64,000 nucleotides of DNA from Schistosoma mansoni (GCF_000237925.1 NC_031500.1:19679753-19743752), one strand, 5' to 3'; positions 33,655 to 46,909 are shown, counted from the first letter of the stretch. Made by a program: numbers and translations. The notes: a model not told the origin generated them from the sequence alone.

Positions 33655-34390
33655 CACGGAATTCATACGACGGATTACACTGCAAAGTAATGCACATAGA
33701 GCATCTAACAGATGGATTCTAACTGAAGACCAGTATAAGATTAGGCTGCTTACGCTCATCATTTCTCTATCTTCTTCCGGTGGTCAACTGGATTATGAAG
33801 ATCATTACATCTCAGGGGAAGCACGGAATACAATAGACAGCTTGGATGTGACTAGACAATTTGGACTTCACAGACAACCAAGCTCTTCTACCCATACACA
33901 CCAACAAATGTAGGTCAAGACATCCAGTACGGCAGCAGCTTCTGTCTGAATCATTAGGCCTCAACACAAACAAGGGAAAAAGCAACAACCTTAAATATAA
34001 CACGCAGAACACCAACCCAATCAAAATTGATGGAGAGTCTCCGGAAGAGATGGGGACTTCCATATATCTGGCCGGTATCATCGATAAAGAAGCAGAACTT
34101 GATGTACATGTGAAGACAGATTGACAAAACAAGGTCAGTATTTTTACAACTGAAGAATATCTGGAACTAAAAACAACTGTCAGCCAGCCAACACAAAAGT
34201 CAAGTGTCTTCAATGCGAACGTAAAGAGAGATCTATTTTACGGGAATGAAACCTGAGAAACTGCTACAAACATCACTAAAAAATGTACAGGTATTTATGA
34301 ACAATTGTCTACACAAGATACTCAATGTCCATGTACAGGATATCATAAGCAACAGCCTACAGTTAATATAGCAGCTATCGCTGATAGGAA
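33655..34390 (+). mobile_element. RTE-like RT, middle portion, decayed
   Basis: Continues the fragment above: NSYDG, the LDFTDNQALL counterpart of the catalytic FADD motif (second Asp lost), GLNTNKGKS, IKIDGESPEE, YLAGIID and VFNANVK. Stops and shifts make it non-functional. A trace of the C-terminal end recurs at 34738-34795. Confidence 0.8.
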
Positions 34391-34559
34391 ATACTGAAAC
34401 TATTATTTAATTCACCTATTCAAAATTGTTCTTTAACAAATTAACCTTTTTATTGACTATTTTTAAAACCTAGAAACTTGAACGGGATGCTGAATCGACC
34501 AGATTGCCTGCTCAACTGACTATCAGTTTTCGTGTTTTTTTGAGAAGCTTCTAAATTCT

Positions 34560-34690
34560 TCAAGTCACGCATAGTCCCACACACACACACCTAGTTTTCT
34601 GTATATAAACTAATCCTGGAAATAAGCATTGTCGTGTATTCTCTGATTCCAGTTACATTTCAGGTTCGACAGTCGAAAACTGGAGGGATT
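34560..34690 (+). repeat. LTR-like fragment
   Basis: CTGTATATAAACTAATCC resembles the TATA region of the LTR at 55480-55800 (CTGTACATAAACTAGCCC). No termini are visible. Confidence 0.35.
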
Positions 34691-34799
34691 TGAAAATTAA
34701 ATAGATAGTATGTCAGGACATAGTTGAATGGTGAATGCTGGTGAGTTGCCTATGCTCCTCGACGAGGGGTAACAGGCGTAGGTAGGTAAGGTACGCCAA

Positions 34800-37030
34800 A
34801 CGTACTAGACATTTCAGTGGTTGGTTTTGATTATACAATATGGTGCTGATCAATTAGTATAATCGTATTAAAGCTAACAAGGTGCTTAACAAGTATTACT
34901 TTGTTTAATTGAGAGTCAGTTTTCGAAAATTTCACATTGATCCATAACTGGTTCAAAGTGATGAGACTAAAAACCAAAAGAATCTTGAAATTTGAACACT
35001 GACCATCATTTTTGAAAAGATAGAATGTGGAATATAGTTTGTTATTACTGAGAATGCTTGATAGTAATTCAGACTGACTTGAACGTTCGTGTACATAATT
35101 CTTCTTATTACCTGTGATACACCCTTATTCCCTCATTACTTTTATTCAAATAACCTTGAATAGTACAACTGCTTGTGAAGGATTCAACATGAAAAGTTCA
35201 TACTTAACGTATCATCAGTATGCTCAATGTAGGTCATTCCATTTTATGCTGGGACAATTCACTCATTGTAAATATGCCAACTTGTGCTGCTGGAGAATAA
35301 TTATAGTTCAGGATGCAAATTTGTTCTCTGGATTGGATATTTTAATTGAAAAGCTTTAATTATCTTCCTTTAGAACATCAACGCCAAACTCCAGCAAAAA
35401 CTGAGTTGTAAGGATTTATCTACTATCTACTTATTCATTTGACCTATAATTTGGTTGGTTGTTTTCCGTATGTATGTGGCTGTTATCTGGATATTGTTTT
35501 GCTGTTTTCGCCTCTCACCTGATCCCTGACCTAGCATTTGTTTGACCTTTTCCTTATTAATTAATAGACCGACTCAATGTTGAAATATCTATTGCTTGAT
35601 AAGTGACCAAGGTGGTAGACGTTTTATGATTCTCTGGCTTTCTTTGTGTTTCCTCTGTCTAATATTTCTATGTATTACCAATCAAAACCATGTCCATATC
35701 CATTGATATAGAGAAGCTATGTCATGACGTTTACTTAAACTTAGATGGAGTGGACTGCTTCTTTGTCCTATGTAGGGTTTCTCACGGTTATTACATTTAA
35801 TTTTGCAAGCATTTAGTTTCACTCTACTTTTCATGGTATCCTTTGGCTTGGATAATATTGATTGTCAAGATTTTGTTGAACTGTGAGCCACATCTATTCC
35901 TAGAGACTTTCATTATCTGTTTTCGATCTAAGAGAATTTTTTCCTATTAGGCGGAATAATCTGTTTGGCGATTCTTGTTGTTGGTTTTTTTCTTTAGTGG
36001 TCGATTAAATAAACAACTTTTGATTATGTTTTGAGATTATGCATTCCCTTTGGTTTTTTTGGGGGCAAAGGTAATGCTGAAATGCGACTCCACTTTACTG
36101 AATAGAGTTTCTTTTCAGCCCAACTCGTTGGTCATTGAGTTAGTGTTTTGTTTTTGTTATATTTACTTGTCTTAATGGATAATTAATTTAATACAACGAA
36201 ACTAGTTCAGTGGTTGGATATATCCTCTATATAATAACACAGTCTAAAATTAATCAAGACTAAATTCATGATTGTAGTATATTTCATTCCCCCTCGTTAT
36301 TGTTTTCTCATACTTACTGATGAACTTTGTGAACAACCAATATATAGTAGACACTTTTCAACTGTAGGTAACTATTCTTCAGTTTTCTCCTGAGAACTTG
36401 GTTTCAGTACAACATTGAATAGTGTTCCACCCTATCACGTAGAAACGATTGAAATTCAATTAAATCTCACTTCAACTGTCTTTTTAAACAAGAGATATTT
36501 CTATTTGTCTGATGTTTTCAGCTACTCAAAGTAGCCATTAAGCCATTAATGTTGTCAAAACCTGAAAATGCCATTTAACCGCATTGTGAAGACTGTTTTA
36601 TCACTGATTTCATATAATTCCAGTTTCTGAATTTCACCGTGTCAACCAATCTGTGATATGAATCAGCTTCCCAGTAAAGAAGAAAACCAAGAAAGTACTG
36701 GAAGTTTCGCTATAAAAAGTCAAACAGTCATGTGGACAAACTGTAAATCGCATGTGGAGAAATTCAAATACTTCACTTCTATCCGAAGTTTGTGCTGATG
36801 ATGTCGTTCAGAAGGACGGACGATGAAAGCTCCACGACTAAATCATCCAGCTCAGAGAACAAACCTACATCAAAGTCATGCTTATAACTTAAGCGTTTAT
36901 AGAGGGTTTCAGGACTTATCCAAATAGGAAATGAATTCAGAACAAAACAATTCATCATATAATGATTACTATTATATCTAACTACTTTAGAACATAAAAG
37001 TGACTACACAAAGATGAGTTCAGAAATCCA
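34800..37030. other. No gene recognised
   Basis: AT-rich with short open frames (for example 35114-35359). No motif or splice context I can support. Confidence 0.5.
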
Positions 37031-37040
37031 AAGAACAATA

Positions 37041-37259
37041 CTATTCCGTATTTCCATAAACTTTATTCCATTGTCCAATTTGTTTTTCTGTATAACTATA
37101 AGCTATAGGTAGAAATGCTTGTGAAATTTTTGCCAGAAGTTGTGTTATACAATATGAAAATGGATTCAAAGTTAGTTGTCCAGATATTAATGAATGAATT
37201 GCCAATAAACCATATGATAACCATCCAAATATGTTGAATAATAAAATGGAATTATTCAA
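37041..37259 (-). CDS. Unassigned hydrophobic ORF, possible exon
   Basis: 72 codons. The start is followed by two hydrophobic stretches (about 5-25 and 40-56), then a polar end KQIGQWNKVYGNTE. A TTCTTCTTCTTC tract upstream on the minus strand would suit a splice acceptor. I recognise no family; it may be chance. Confidence 0.2.
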   Translation of the reverse strand: MNNSILLFNIFGWLSYGLLAIHSLISGQLTLNPFSYCITQLLAKISQAFLPIAYSYTEKQIGQWNKVYGNTE

Positions 37260-37279
37260 CTTGATTATTCCATGAAGAA

Positions 37280-37650
37280 GAAGAAGAAAACAAAGATCAA
37301 ATAAAATGCTTCATTCACATATGAGTAAGATAATATTAAACATAAGTAATATTTACATGATGAATCGCTATCATCTAAGTAAACATTAAAATTCCTGGTC
37401 CTAGGTTATTTAATCAGAACTTTTTACGACATCAAATCCAGGATCTTTAGTTTTCTTGATGAGGATGGTGAGTAACAGACCATCAAGTTAATGCAAAATT
37501 GTTTGTGCCCTTAACATTAGTTAATTCATAACTTTGTCCAACTATCATCTTAAACTGACTAGCACCACATACAAATTGGTGTTGAGAAAACTGAAAATCA
37601 AATCTGATGTTATTAATTCTAACATGATAAGTTTCATTGATTGAACCCTA
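37280..37650. other. No gene recognised
   Basis: AT-rich spacer before the minus-strand LTR-like block. Confidence 0.4.
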
Positions 37651-37654
37651 TACT

Positions 37655-38000
37655 CGGATCCTAAGCTAGTTTCGTAACCCCCAAGCTAGAACTATACAGC
37701 GACTTGAACACAAGAGAAAAGGCCCAAAATATACGAGAAGCACTTTACTCCAAAGGTTCATTTATGTACAGAAAATATAGGGTTTTTATAGTATTTTAGA
37801 AATCCTTGGATTTTCCTAGAAATTCTAGAATACTACTAAACATAGTAGCAGTGTAGTAATCAGTCAATCAGAACCTCAACATGTGACTTTTCACTTCCGT
37901 GATATTTCTAGTAAAACTTCTAATCAAACGCTAATTGGATAAAATGCTTCTTAATGTTTCCTTAGCTTGTCATGTATATTACGAGAAATTTTCAGGATCA
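37655..38000 (-). repeat. LTR-like sequence, minus orientation
   Basis: On the minus strand, TTATCCAATTAGCG, CTGTACATAAAT and TTTTCTCTTGTGTTCAAGTC occur in the same order as in the gypsy-type LTR at 55480-55800. Exact termini are not resolved. Confidence 0.6.
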
Positions 38001-38009
38001 TCCCAACAA

Positions 38010-38670
38010 TGAAGACTTAAGTCATTGATAAGTAACATTTTTAAAGAAATGACATCCATTATCCGTCAGAGACCAAGACAAATTGTATAGATGAAGTTTA
38101 TTCACTGACCACTGCGAATTTCAGTTAAAAAAAATGCCGCCTAAAACATTCAAAAACATGTTAGAGTAAAGCGGGACAATCACTTTCGGTGAATCTTTAT
38201 GAATGTTAATCTAAGGAGAAAAAACATGAAGAGTTCTACGAAATTCAGTACTAGCGATTGCTTATACTAATATTTTTCTGTTGTTATCTATAACAGGCGT
38301 TACAGTATCCTGTTAACATATAAATAAATATACTATCCGAAATATGTTACTTATTACATTACAAAGCAATCCAAGTAGAAGGAACTCTTTATATCAATCT
38401 CAAATCTTGAATGTAAAGTAGTTTTCTACATCACCTTGCTTTGTTTTAGAGGTGTAATGTAAAAATTTGACCCTTTTCGCTAACGTTTTTGGTTAATGAT
38501 CCATAACCTTTGCAAAAATATTCTTTATCTTTCTCATCACTTTGTATTTACTTTCAATAATGCTGTTTATTTCCGTTAAGTTTTCTCTCCATTTATTAGT
38601 TATTATTATCATTATTATTACCGGCTAAGCGTTTACGATTTCTCAGAAACCTCACACCACTTTATGTTAT
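38010..38670. other. No gene recognised
   Basis: AT-rich spacer. Confidence 0.4.
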
Positions 38671-38679
38671 AAGCAAAGA

Positions 38680-38905
38680 CAGGATAGTGGCGTTCACTTG
38701 GAATCCTGAAGGGGAAAGAAAAAAGGGAAGACCAAAGAACACACTGAATCGAGAATTGGAAGCAGACATGAAAAGAATGAATAGCAACTGGAAAGAACTG
38801 GAAAGGATTGTCCAGGACAGATTTGTATGGAGAATGCTGGTTAGCGGCCTATGCTCCTCCATGAGGGGAGACAGGCGTAAGTATGTGAATAATATGATTA
38901 CTAGA
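38680..38905 (+). mobile_element. RTE-like RT, C-terminal fragment
   Basis: [27 protein letters not shown] and [11 protein letters not shown], then the ACAGGCGTAAGTATG end. The same family end as 32098 but a shorter and separate insertion. Confidence 0.85.
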
Positions 38906-39145
38906 TAAAATTAATTTTTTAAAATGTTGATTCATCATAAAAAAACATGTATTCCACTATTTACACAGTCGAAGAAGATTGATTACCAATTCATGAAGGT
39001 TGTTAGATATGATCCTTAGATACCTTATCACCTTGTTCGCTCTAAGATTATGAATATCAACCACATGTTTTAGTTAGTATACAGCCTAGTAACATCTTGT
39101 TTATTTTAGATCATAATCGTTCAGAATTAGCAACAAAACGTATCC

Positions 39146-39345
39146 NNNNNNNNNNNNNNNNNNNNNNNNNNNNNNNNNNNNNNNNNNNNNNNNNNNNNNN
39201 NNNNNNNNNNNNNNNNNNNNNNNNNNNNNNNNNNNNNNNNNNNNNNNNNNNNNNNNNNNNNNNNNNNNNNNNNNNNNNNNNNNNNNNNNNNNNNNNNNNN
39301 NNNNNNNNNNNNNNNNNNNNNNNNNNNNNNNNNNNNNNNNNNNNN
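39146..39345. other. Assembly gap (200 N)
   Basis: Exactly 200 N, so probably a gap of unknown or nominal size. The left flank ends just after a possible splice acceptor (TTTATTTTAG/ATCATAATCG), so an exon could be hidden. The right flank is the end of an R1 repeat. Confidence 1.
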
Positions 39346-39475
39346 CCTAAGGAAACCATCTGCTTCAGTTTGGGCACCTGGACAGTATCATAACCCTCAT
39401 ACAAATCAAATGAGATTTGTGCGGTGCATATTTATCTGGTGCCGCCTTGTACCAATATTTATGTGTTTAAATAAT
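39346..39475 (+). repeat. R1 repeat, 3' end
   Basis: Last ~130 bp of R1 with an ATAATAATAAT tail. The 5' part lies in the gap. Confidence 0.8.
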
Positions 39476-39479
39476 AATA

Positions 39480-39957
39480 ATAATCCACACCCCAAATGTC
39501 GGTTGCTATATCTAGTCTAGGAAACATTCGCTGAATGGATTTGTTTGTTTTCTATGCGAATATTACTGTATCTACCATTGTAAAATGTATAAATGTTCGA
39601 TGAAAGCACTTTGTCGGATAGCCTCTAACAAATAATTTTCTTTACTACTGAAAACCTAGGAAGTGAATATTAATAGAGTTGTGAAGTTAATCAGTCTGCA
39701 TTTACAAACCATTATTTCATCATATTACGTTATTTATAAACAGCGAACTGGAATTATACGTCAATAAGGTGATATTAACAAACCATCCATCAAATTTTAT
39801 ACTGAGGTTTAGGTTAATATTCAAAAATCATCTCATGGTAACCTAGCATTTATAATTCAATATAACATCGTGTTACTATTTTGGAGATAACACCGATAAC
39901 CATTAGTACCTAAACAATTATAAATCAATAACTACTGAGTTAATAAATTTAATTCTC

Positions 39958-40008
<51 letters not shown>

Positions 40009-40600
40009 CCGGACGAATTATTAAACAGATTCACCAGATCGTCTACAATCTAATTTTTTTGAACTACTGCTAACTGTTTGGAGACAGAACACACGTCGTA
40101 TAGTCCATGGGCATGAGCATATTCGTCCATGTTGTTCATTTCATTTAGTCACTACGAATTTATTGAAATAATATCCTCCTGTCACGGCCCCACCAAGGCT
40201 GCTGTTGTCTGTTACTCGTTCAAAGAAACGCCAAAACTGACTAACAATTACGGAAATTAGTATTCGCAGGAAATTCATGTCGAGTGCAAAATTTTGATGA
40301 AGAAACAAATGTTCGTTGTTTGTTTGAAACCGAAAACATCAAGTCTTTTTAGTCTGCCATCGTAAATAAGTAGTACTGCAACTCATTACGTTTATCCGGT
40401 TTATATTCACGACATCCTGTGAGCGAAATTATATGACTTCCAGACTTTTCTTAATTAACTTTTATTCGTTTACATAGTGACATTATTTATCTGAGAGATT
40501 CGCCTGAGAAAATGCTTCATACTTCAAAATGAACATATTCTGTGCATACAGATGCTTCAAAATGAAAAGTATTAATAATGCACTATGTTAAGTGCAGCAG
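39480..40600. other. No gene recognised; (TA)n tract
   Basis: A perfect (TA)n run at 39961-40003. The remainder is AT-rich without coding signal. Confidence 0.5.
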
Positions 40601-40617
40601 TGCCTGAAAGTAACGGA

Positions 40618-40692
40618 AGCATGAAGGATTCGAACTCTAATTCCGGCGGTTTCCGCATCCAAGAGATTATTGTTATAAACCAATGCATTCCA
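40618..40692 (-). repeat. tRNA-like SINE head, decayed
   Basis: On the minus strand, TTGGTTTATAACA and AGAGTTCGAATCC sit at tRNA box A and box B spacing. No other family segment is recognised. Confidence 0.35.
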
Positions 40693-40930
40693 TTCATGGT
40701 TGTGGTTCACGTTTCCACAAATTGAATCCCAATATCCATCTGTCTCCTTAAAAAATATGAATATTGGACAACTGCATTTTGATGAAGCACTGAGCCCTAT
40801 AAAATTATTACACTTACCTCCTTATCTGGGAGTGATTGAGATTTCTTATGACAACTTTATGATTAACTCTACAGCACAGGCTTAGAGTGCAGTTTCCTAT
40901 TTTGATGGGACTGAGAATCACAAATGGCAG

Positions 40931-41553
40931 AATGTTTCCCGCTTGAAGTTTCTTTCTGTATTATTGAACGTTACCAGGGGCAGAAACGTTATTGAAAACA
41001 GCATGAATCTGAATTAGCAATATGGTGATTAATCGAGCTCATTGTTATAAAAATATTCGTCATCACACGAATTATTGGTTTTTATGTCAGTATTAAGGCA
41101 TGATAACCAGTAAAATCCTTCTTAGAACTATCGATATTATCAGACTACGACTAGCATTTAACAGAATGTGCTATGAGTTTTGTATTTTTACCAACCCACT
41201 CACTAAAGAAAACTTCTTTCACACCCTTGCTCTCCTCAAACCAGTAATATCGATAGTTCTAAAAATGATTTTACTGGTCATCGATTTTATCTGACTCCAA
41301 TTATAAACTCTCATTGATTAACTTCGTATATTTCCTGAGGTCTAAATCCCGAAAGATAATTAATTTTACTTCCTCACGAGATTTTCAAAACCAATCAATT
41401 TTTCAGCTGTAGCAAAGTAACCTCAACCTTATTCTGTACCTGGTTTCGAAAATCTCGTGAAGTAAAATTAATTATCTCTAGTGATTTAGACTTCAGAAGA
41501 TATACGAATCTAATCAATAAGCATTTACAACTGGAGCCAGATAAGATCGATTA
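40931..41553. repeat. Foldback repeat, copy 1
   Basis: 40931-41387 is almost identical to 57071-57528. Inside, 41098-41135 pairs with 41245-41285 in inverted orientation (around ACTATCGATATTA). In this copy only, 41279-41395 pairs with 41437-41553, giving an inverted repeat of ~115 bp. A foldback or MITE-like element is possible. The 64-codon frame shared by both copies is not convincing. Confidence 0.7.
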
Positions 41554-41824
41554 ATAGCAAACTCTCTTCATCCTCTTCCGTATACGGACATTTAAGGTGA
41601 GAGGTAGCCAAGCGGTATATCCCTACCTCAAACAACGCACCTATTACTCACAGGTGTTTTAACTCCACAGCCTTATACACAAAAGTATATTTCACTGACA
41701 AGTTGCGTGAGACCAAGTTATACGGCGTAATCATGATGTGCTCTGCGGTTTATTCATTACACTAATTTGAAACAAATTTTGTATTTTTGCTTAAATAATT
41801 AACATGCTTTTATATTTTTCACAG

Positions 41825-44800
41825 GCTGTAACTAATGTTTGGGAAATGTGCGACGGCGAAAAATTGGAGAAGTTATCGATTGAAGTAAGAGCACATATAT
41901 ATAATACATTTTATATGTATTCAAATTCTTTTTACAATAATATTTGTTTGTAATCTAGGGGGAAATAATGTTAGTGTATTTACATTGCTGAAATTCATCT
42001 AAAGTAATATTGTGGTATATGCTACTAATGTCGACAAATATAATTAGTATGTATCACCAATCGAAAGTGAAATGTCTGGCGGCGGAAGGCTAAAAAGATC
42101 GAAGGAGAACGAAGACAGTGGATGATTGGTGTGGAAATGAAGGAACAATCAAGTCTGAGACATTTGATTGACATTTTGCAAATGAAGTATTTACTGCATG
42201 GTTCTCAGATTTTACTAAGACGTTCCGTAATTTGTATTCAAATACTTGTGTTCTCGTTCACTACAATATTACAAAAAGTCGGGCTATTAATGAGTTATGC
42301 CAATTAAGAATTCCACACCTTATATCATGGTTTATTTCAATATTCTATGCCTTCATAATTTGTTTTGTTGGAAACATAAATCATTTCACCTTCGTAACAT
42401 TTTTTCAACAATAATAAATTACCATTGTAGGCATTTCGCCTGATTTCAAGTGAATATTTTCACAATATTTGAGAGCTGTAAATGTAGTGGATGACAATTA
42501 TGCTCATAATATAACTGTTAGTACTATACATAAGTGAACTACCAATATCTGCTATTCGGTCGGAACATAGGTGTATCTTTTCGTATCAGATAAGAAATAT
42601 CTCACTTCTCTTAAGTCTTTTCAGTAGGTTTTTTTCGTAGTTCTTAGTCTTTTGCCTACGTTTGTAATGTAATTTAATATGATTTTTCGAACTAGTACAA
42701 ATTTGCGTGGTATGCTTTGAGTTAGATTCTGACTGTCTAAACCGACTTTGATGGGACGGTGTTTGAACTTAGAACTCCACGATAGATAGTCAATTGTTTT
42801 AACTACTAAGCTATCGTACTACACATTAAAGCATCTACCCGGATACCTGTAAATGTTAAACGCCCATACCTGACGAAACGTACTATTGGAACCTTTTGCT
42901 AAAATGTATGCTGATTAATTGTTTTTCTTCTATTGTTATTCTTTACAGGAAATTTACTTTCAATCAATTTCTTCATTGGCACAATTCACTTCGGCTTATT
43001 TAGAATATTTACATAAATTCTCTGAGTGTATTTTAGTTCATATACATAAGACTGATATAGATTTTGTAGAATTATCACAAATCTTAGCTTGGTAAGTTCA
43101 TTAATTTAATCTATAAACGGTAAAATTATAATATACTGACGACCTCGAGCGACATATCAGCCAATCAGGAAACACTACTCAGTTACAAAAGAACTAATGA
43201 CTTAAAGCAGTATTATAACAACTGAATAACAGCTTCGATTTCAATAATCAACTCTCACATGTCGAATTATTCTTTTCAGTAGAAGAAAAACGTTAGGTTT
43301 TGCAGAGTAGTAGTTGGGCTATTGTTGTGAGTTAGGACTATCACCATATTGAGTTTTCATCACCAACTAACACCAGTGATAATGCAGAAAGTTTGGGGTT
43401 CGGCACTATTGTGGTATATGCTACTTATGTCGACAGACATAAGCAGTATGTTATAACAATCGAAGTGGAAAACCTGGCAGCAGAAAGCAAAGGAAACCAA
43501 TTCGAATGAAATAGAAAGAAATTGTGAAGTGGAAGAATCAGATAGAGAGTGAAGGACCATCGATGGAAGATTTACAAATGAAGTATTCAATGTGTGGTTC
43601 TCATATTTTACCAAGATATTCTGTAATTTTGTATTAAATCATAAATTGGTTGTCCTCACCAAGTATCAACTATTAGGCTGTTTTAAACTAGTTGCAAATT
43701 TACATATGTTCGTCTTGGTGCTTAGAATCTTTTAATTAGATATAAGATCACCCTCGACCTCAGATATTAGAATGAGCTGATGAGATGATTGTGAATCCAA
43801 TAGTCAGTACTTCCCAATAAATCAATGTAAACGGAGTAATTACTAAATGTGAATAAATTACTTTGTCTGTTCACGATATTCTAAGATTACTATTATCTGT
43901 TTCAGTGTATGCAACCGAGTAGTCAGTACCATAATAGCTTGAACTGAGAAATTTTAGCATGGTGACTAGTAGGTAAACGTTTGCTGAACTATATCATTAT
44001 GTCTGGGCATAAAAAAGAGACTTAATTAGGTGTTACATTTATTGATTTGATGGGCTTTTAATTTGATTATTACTCATTTGTTAACACTAGGTTTTCATAA
44101 GAATTAAGTTCTGTTCATTTACTTGTTCTGCTTTTTGTTGTCAAGGCGAACTAGTTTATCTATGGATATGAAAATCTTTTACATGACAGAAAAAAGCGGC
44201 TTAACATCACAATTGCACAATAATTTTAAGTGTTGAAGAGAGTATATTCTTACCGTCATTGTCCACTATTTGGAGTTACTGTAATTAATTTATGTCGAGC
44301 AGTAGCTTAATTAGTGAATCACTTAGATAATTTCAATCTTAACTCAGGTTCAAATTAAATTCCACTTTAATTTAGGCTGGATAGTACCACCGAGTATCAG
44401 ATGTATAGTGTGATTACAATTTGACCCTGCTACTTATTAAATATCGAATCTGTATATTAAAAATACAAATTTCCGAAACAAATGTTAAGTAATAAAAGTG
44501 ATAATAATGATGATCTTTATATACCAATTTGTCTGAATTTAATTTCTTTGTCTTTATTTTCTGCATTAATAATAGCTTCTTCCGAATCTCTGGTGAAGCT
44601 CAAGTTTGCCTTTCTCAAGAATTCATTAAAAATATAAAAAGTGTAAGTCAGATGGTCTTCATCCCTTGTATGTACTATAATTTTCAGAATTTTGTATGCT
44701 TTATTACTTAATTTTGATGTGTAATCTGTCCATTAAAATGAGTTACGCTACTAATCGCATGCATCGAGTATCGTTTATTATTAGTATATCGCGTCTATTT

Positions 44801-46899
44801 GACGGCCACCATTACCTGAATAGCTCAACAGTAACGTCCGTGATTGTGACAATAGTGTCAACGTACGTTCTAACCTCACAGAGTGCCTAAGCGTTTTGCA
44901 GTTTGCAGATTCTCCTTGTCATGTACCAATTAATAAGAAATCTACTTCAAGTGAGAGGATCCTGCCGACCTCCTTCAGTCACATAAAAATCAAATGAGGC
45001 GCATGCAAGGTTAAATCTACCTGAAGCCCTTCAGAGGTTACTGCCGGTCCCAAGTTCCAGTAGAGGAGGAGGTTTGGTGTTATGTTTTCTCTTATTACGA
45101 CCCAGATAATCTGATTGCTTAGTATTCTTGGACACTACTTTACTCGACAAGTTCCCAAATCAAAACACGGTTGGACAGGAACGTAATTATATTCCAAATA
45201 AAAGGGGTGGATGGAAGTAGGAATCACAATAAGAAAAACGTCAGTATACTTATAATGTTTACATAAGAAGGTTCTAAACCATTCTCCAAGTATCCGCTAG
45301 TGCTGATTGGTTAAGAAACAGCCAATCGACGTGCCCCAACCCAATTCTGCACGAAACACTCTTTAATCCAATCTATATCCTGCTAACACCTCCCCTTTGA
45401 ACAGATTCATGGGATCTGCAGTTAGGATCGCACTGCGACCATGTGACTGGTTTATGCTTTTGATTTCTCCACCTTCTAGGCAATAAAGAAGTGGTATCAC
45501 TCTTTGCTTGCACAGAAACTGATCGGTCTATCCTAGGGGTTTTGATTTTGAAAGTGTCCAGAAGGACATTAAGAAGTATTCTATTTCGGGTCTCATTGCT
45601 TCTCGAAATTTCAGCTCCGTACAGTTGAACTGTCCTAACGTTCGTATTGAAGATTCTGACTTTGATATTGGGTGACAGTTGTTTTGAGTTGTATATGTTC
45701 TTCAACTGTAAGAATGCTGTCGCAATCCATTGTCTTTACATCTGCATCAGATTCTCTTTGTTCATCGATGATGCTGTCCAGATACGTAAAGTTTCCAACT
45801 CTTCCAGAGTTTCTCCATCCAGTGTGATTGGGTTATTACTCACTGTGTTGTATTTGAGGATCTTGGTTTTTTCCCTTGTGTTTGTTGTAGCCTACCGATT
45901 CATAAGCTACTGCTACGCTGTTTGTTTTGACCTGCATTTGTTCGTGTGTATGGGATAGAAGAACCTGGTCATCTGCGAAGTCCAAATCTTCTAATTGATT
46001 CCGAACTGTTCATTGTGTTCCGTGTTTCCTCTCAAATGTCGAGTTCTTGATAATCCAGTCAACCACCAGGAGAGAGTAAGTAGCCTTGTCTGACTCCGAT
46101 CCTCGTTTGGAATGCGTTTGTCAGCTGTCCTCTATGCACGACTTTGCAGTGTACTCCGTCCTATGAATTTCGGATGCTTACTATGCGTAGTGACTTATAA
46201 TCTTTTCTATAAATTGATTTTTCACACATGGCATGTTTGTGTTTAGGCTTTGTTATAATTAATCACTAAGTAGTAACCGGTGTCACGTTTGTCTAATTTT
46301 TATTTGTGATCGAATTATATCAATCAAGTGTCGATATGACCAGCACTCTAAGTGATTCAACAACCCATACACTGTTTTGATGCTCATCTGTGATCAGTCA
46401 AAGTAATTATCTCAATCATACAGGTCGGTTGCTTCCAGAATAGCTTTTAGACTATGAAGCTGGGTGATGTCGGTTTGAATCCCTCAGGAAGCTCCAGTTA
46501 CCTCAAGAGTTCATGTATGCCTTGCTGACTTACGAAAACTAGGTTACTCGAGATTTCCTGTTGACTACCTTGAAGGACTAAAAATTATAGGGTCTATATT
46601 GGATCTCCGTTCTGCAGTTAACTTATATTTTTCTGTCCTCTCTCTATGTGTATATTTTTCTGTAGTTACATGTGAAAAAGTCAACAGAAGTATTTGAACA
46701 ACAAGAAGAGTCAAATCCCAACGTTGCTACCACTATCACGACCCAATTATCAAGAAGTCAATATATTTCAAATTTATTGTTAGAATGTAGTAATGCACAA
46801 AATTATCTAAAAAATGCATCAAATCTTTTAATACCTGTTCTTCAATTAGCTTGTTTAAATCTTAAGTACCCATCCACATTGCTCACACAAAAAAACTAA
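41825..46899 (+). CDS. FAM114A: FAM114A-family protein, C-terminal exons
   Basis: Four exons join in frame: 41825-41884, 42949-43091, 44576-44642 and 46666-46899 (stop TAA 46897-46899). All are bounded by AG and by GTAAGA, GTAAGT and GTAAGT donors. The third exon is in phase 2; the others are in phase 0. The protein matches the conserved C-terminal half of FAM114A1/A2: the SISSLAQFTSAYLEYLHKF segment, then LSQ...FFRISGEAQVCLSQEF, and finally LLLECSNAQNYLKNASNLL IPVLQL. Family members are peripheral Golgi/trafficking proteins whose biochemical role is poorly known. N-terminal exons were not found; they may lie upstream, in the 39146-39345 gap or outside. The introns hold R3 copies. Confidence 0.8.
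42011..42290 (+). repeat. R3 repeat, copy 2 (diverged)
   Basis: Lies in the FAM114A intron. Same order as the other R3 copies but with many changes. Confidence 0.65.
42745..42822 (-). repeat. tRNA-like SINE head, decayed
   Basis: On the minus strand, TAGCTTAGTAGTTAAAACA (box A) and AAGTTCAAACACC (box B) occur about 45 bp apart. Confidence 0.4.
43407..43715 (+). repeat. R3 repeat, copy 3
   Basis: Near-identical to the copy at 50492-50800, differing at only a few positions over ~300 bp. Lies in the FAM114A intron. Confidence 0.85.
45015..45077 (-). repeat. R2 repeat, copy 4
   Basis: A short, diverged R2 block ending exactly where the LTR at 45078 begins, so the LTR element inserted here. Confidence 0.55.
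45078..45388 (-). mobile_element. 311-bp LTR with TGTTA/TAACA ends
   Basis: On the minus strand it starts TGTTAGCAGG at 45388 and ends CATAACA at 45078. A purine tract (AAAGGGGAGG) lies immediately before the start (45389-45399), so this is a 3' LTR with a polypurine primer site. The internal side (45389-45600) keeps an open frame end. The matching LTR is not in view. Confidence 0.65.
45600..46165 (-). mobile_element. RTE-like RT fragment
   Basis: Minus-strand translations give FQTRIGVRQG, HEQMQVK, VGYNKHKGK, YLDSIIDEQ, IYNSKQLSPNIKVRIFNTNV and LYGAE in the order expected for the RT thumb region, with frameshifts. The match ends near 45600, where sequence belonging to the LTR element begins. 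Confidence 0.75.
46425..46510 (+). repeat. tRNA-like SINE head, decayed
   Basis: GTCGGTTTGAATCCC is a good box B at about 46470, with a weak box A upstream (AATAGCTTTTAGACT). Confidence 0.35.
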
Positions 46900-46909
46900 G
46901 GACAAATAA

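Noticed and set aside
39097-39404. Open frames across the N gap
   Set aside because: They consist mainly of undetermined residues.
41100-41294. 64-codon frame identical at 41100 and 57242
   Set aside because: Identity comes from the repeat itself. The frame covers its inverted arms and has no recognisable features.
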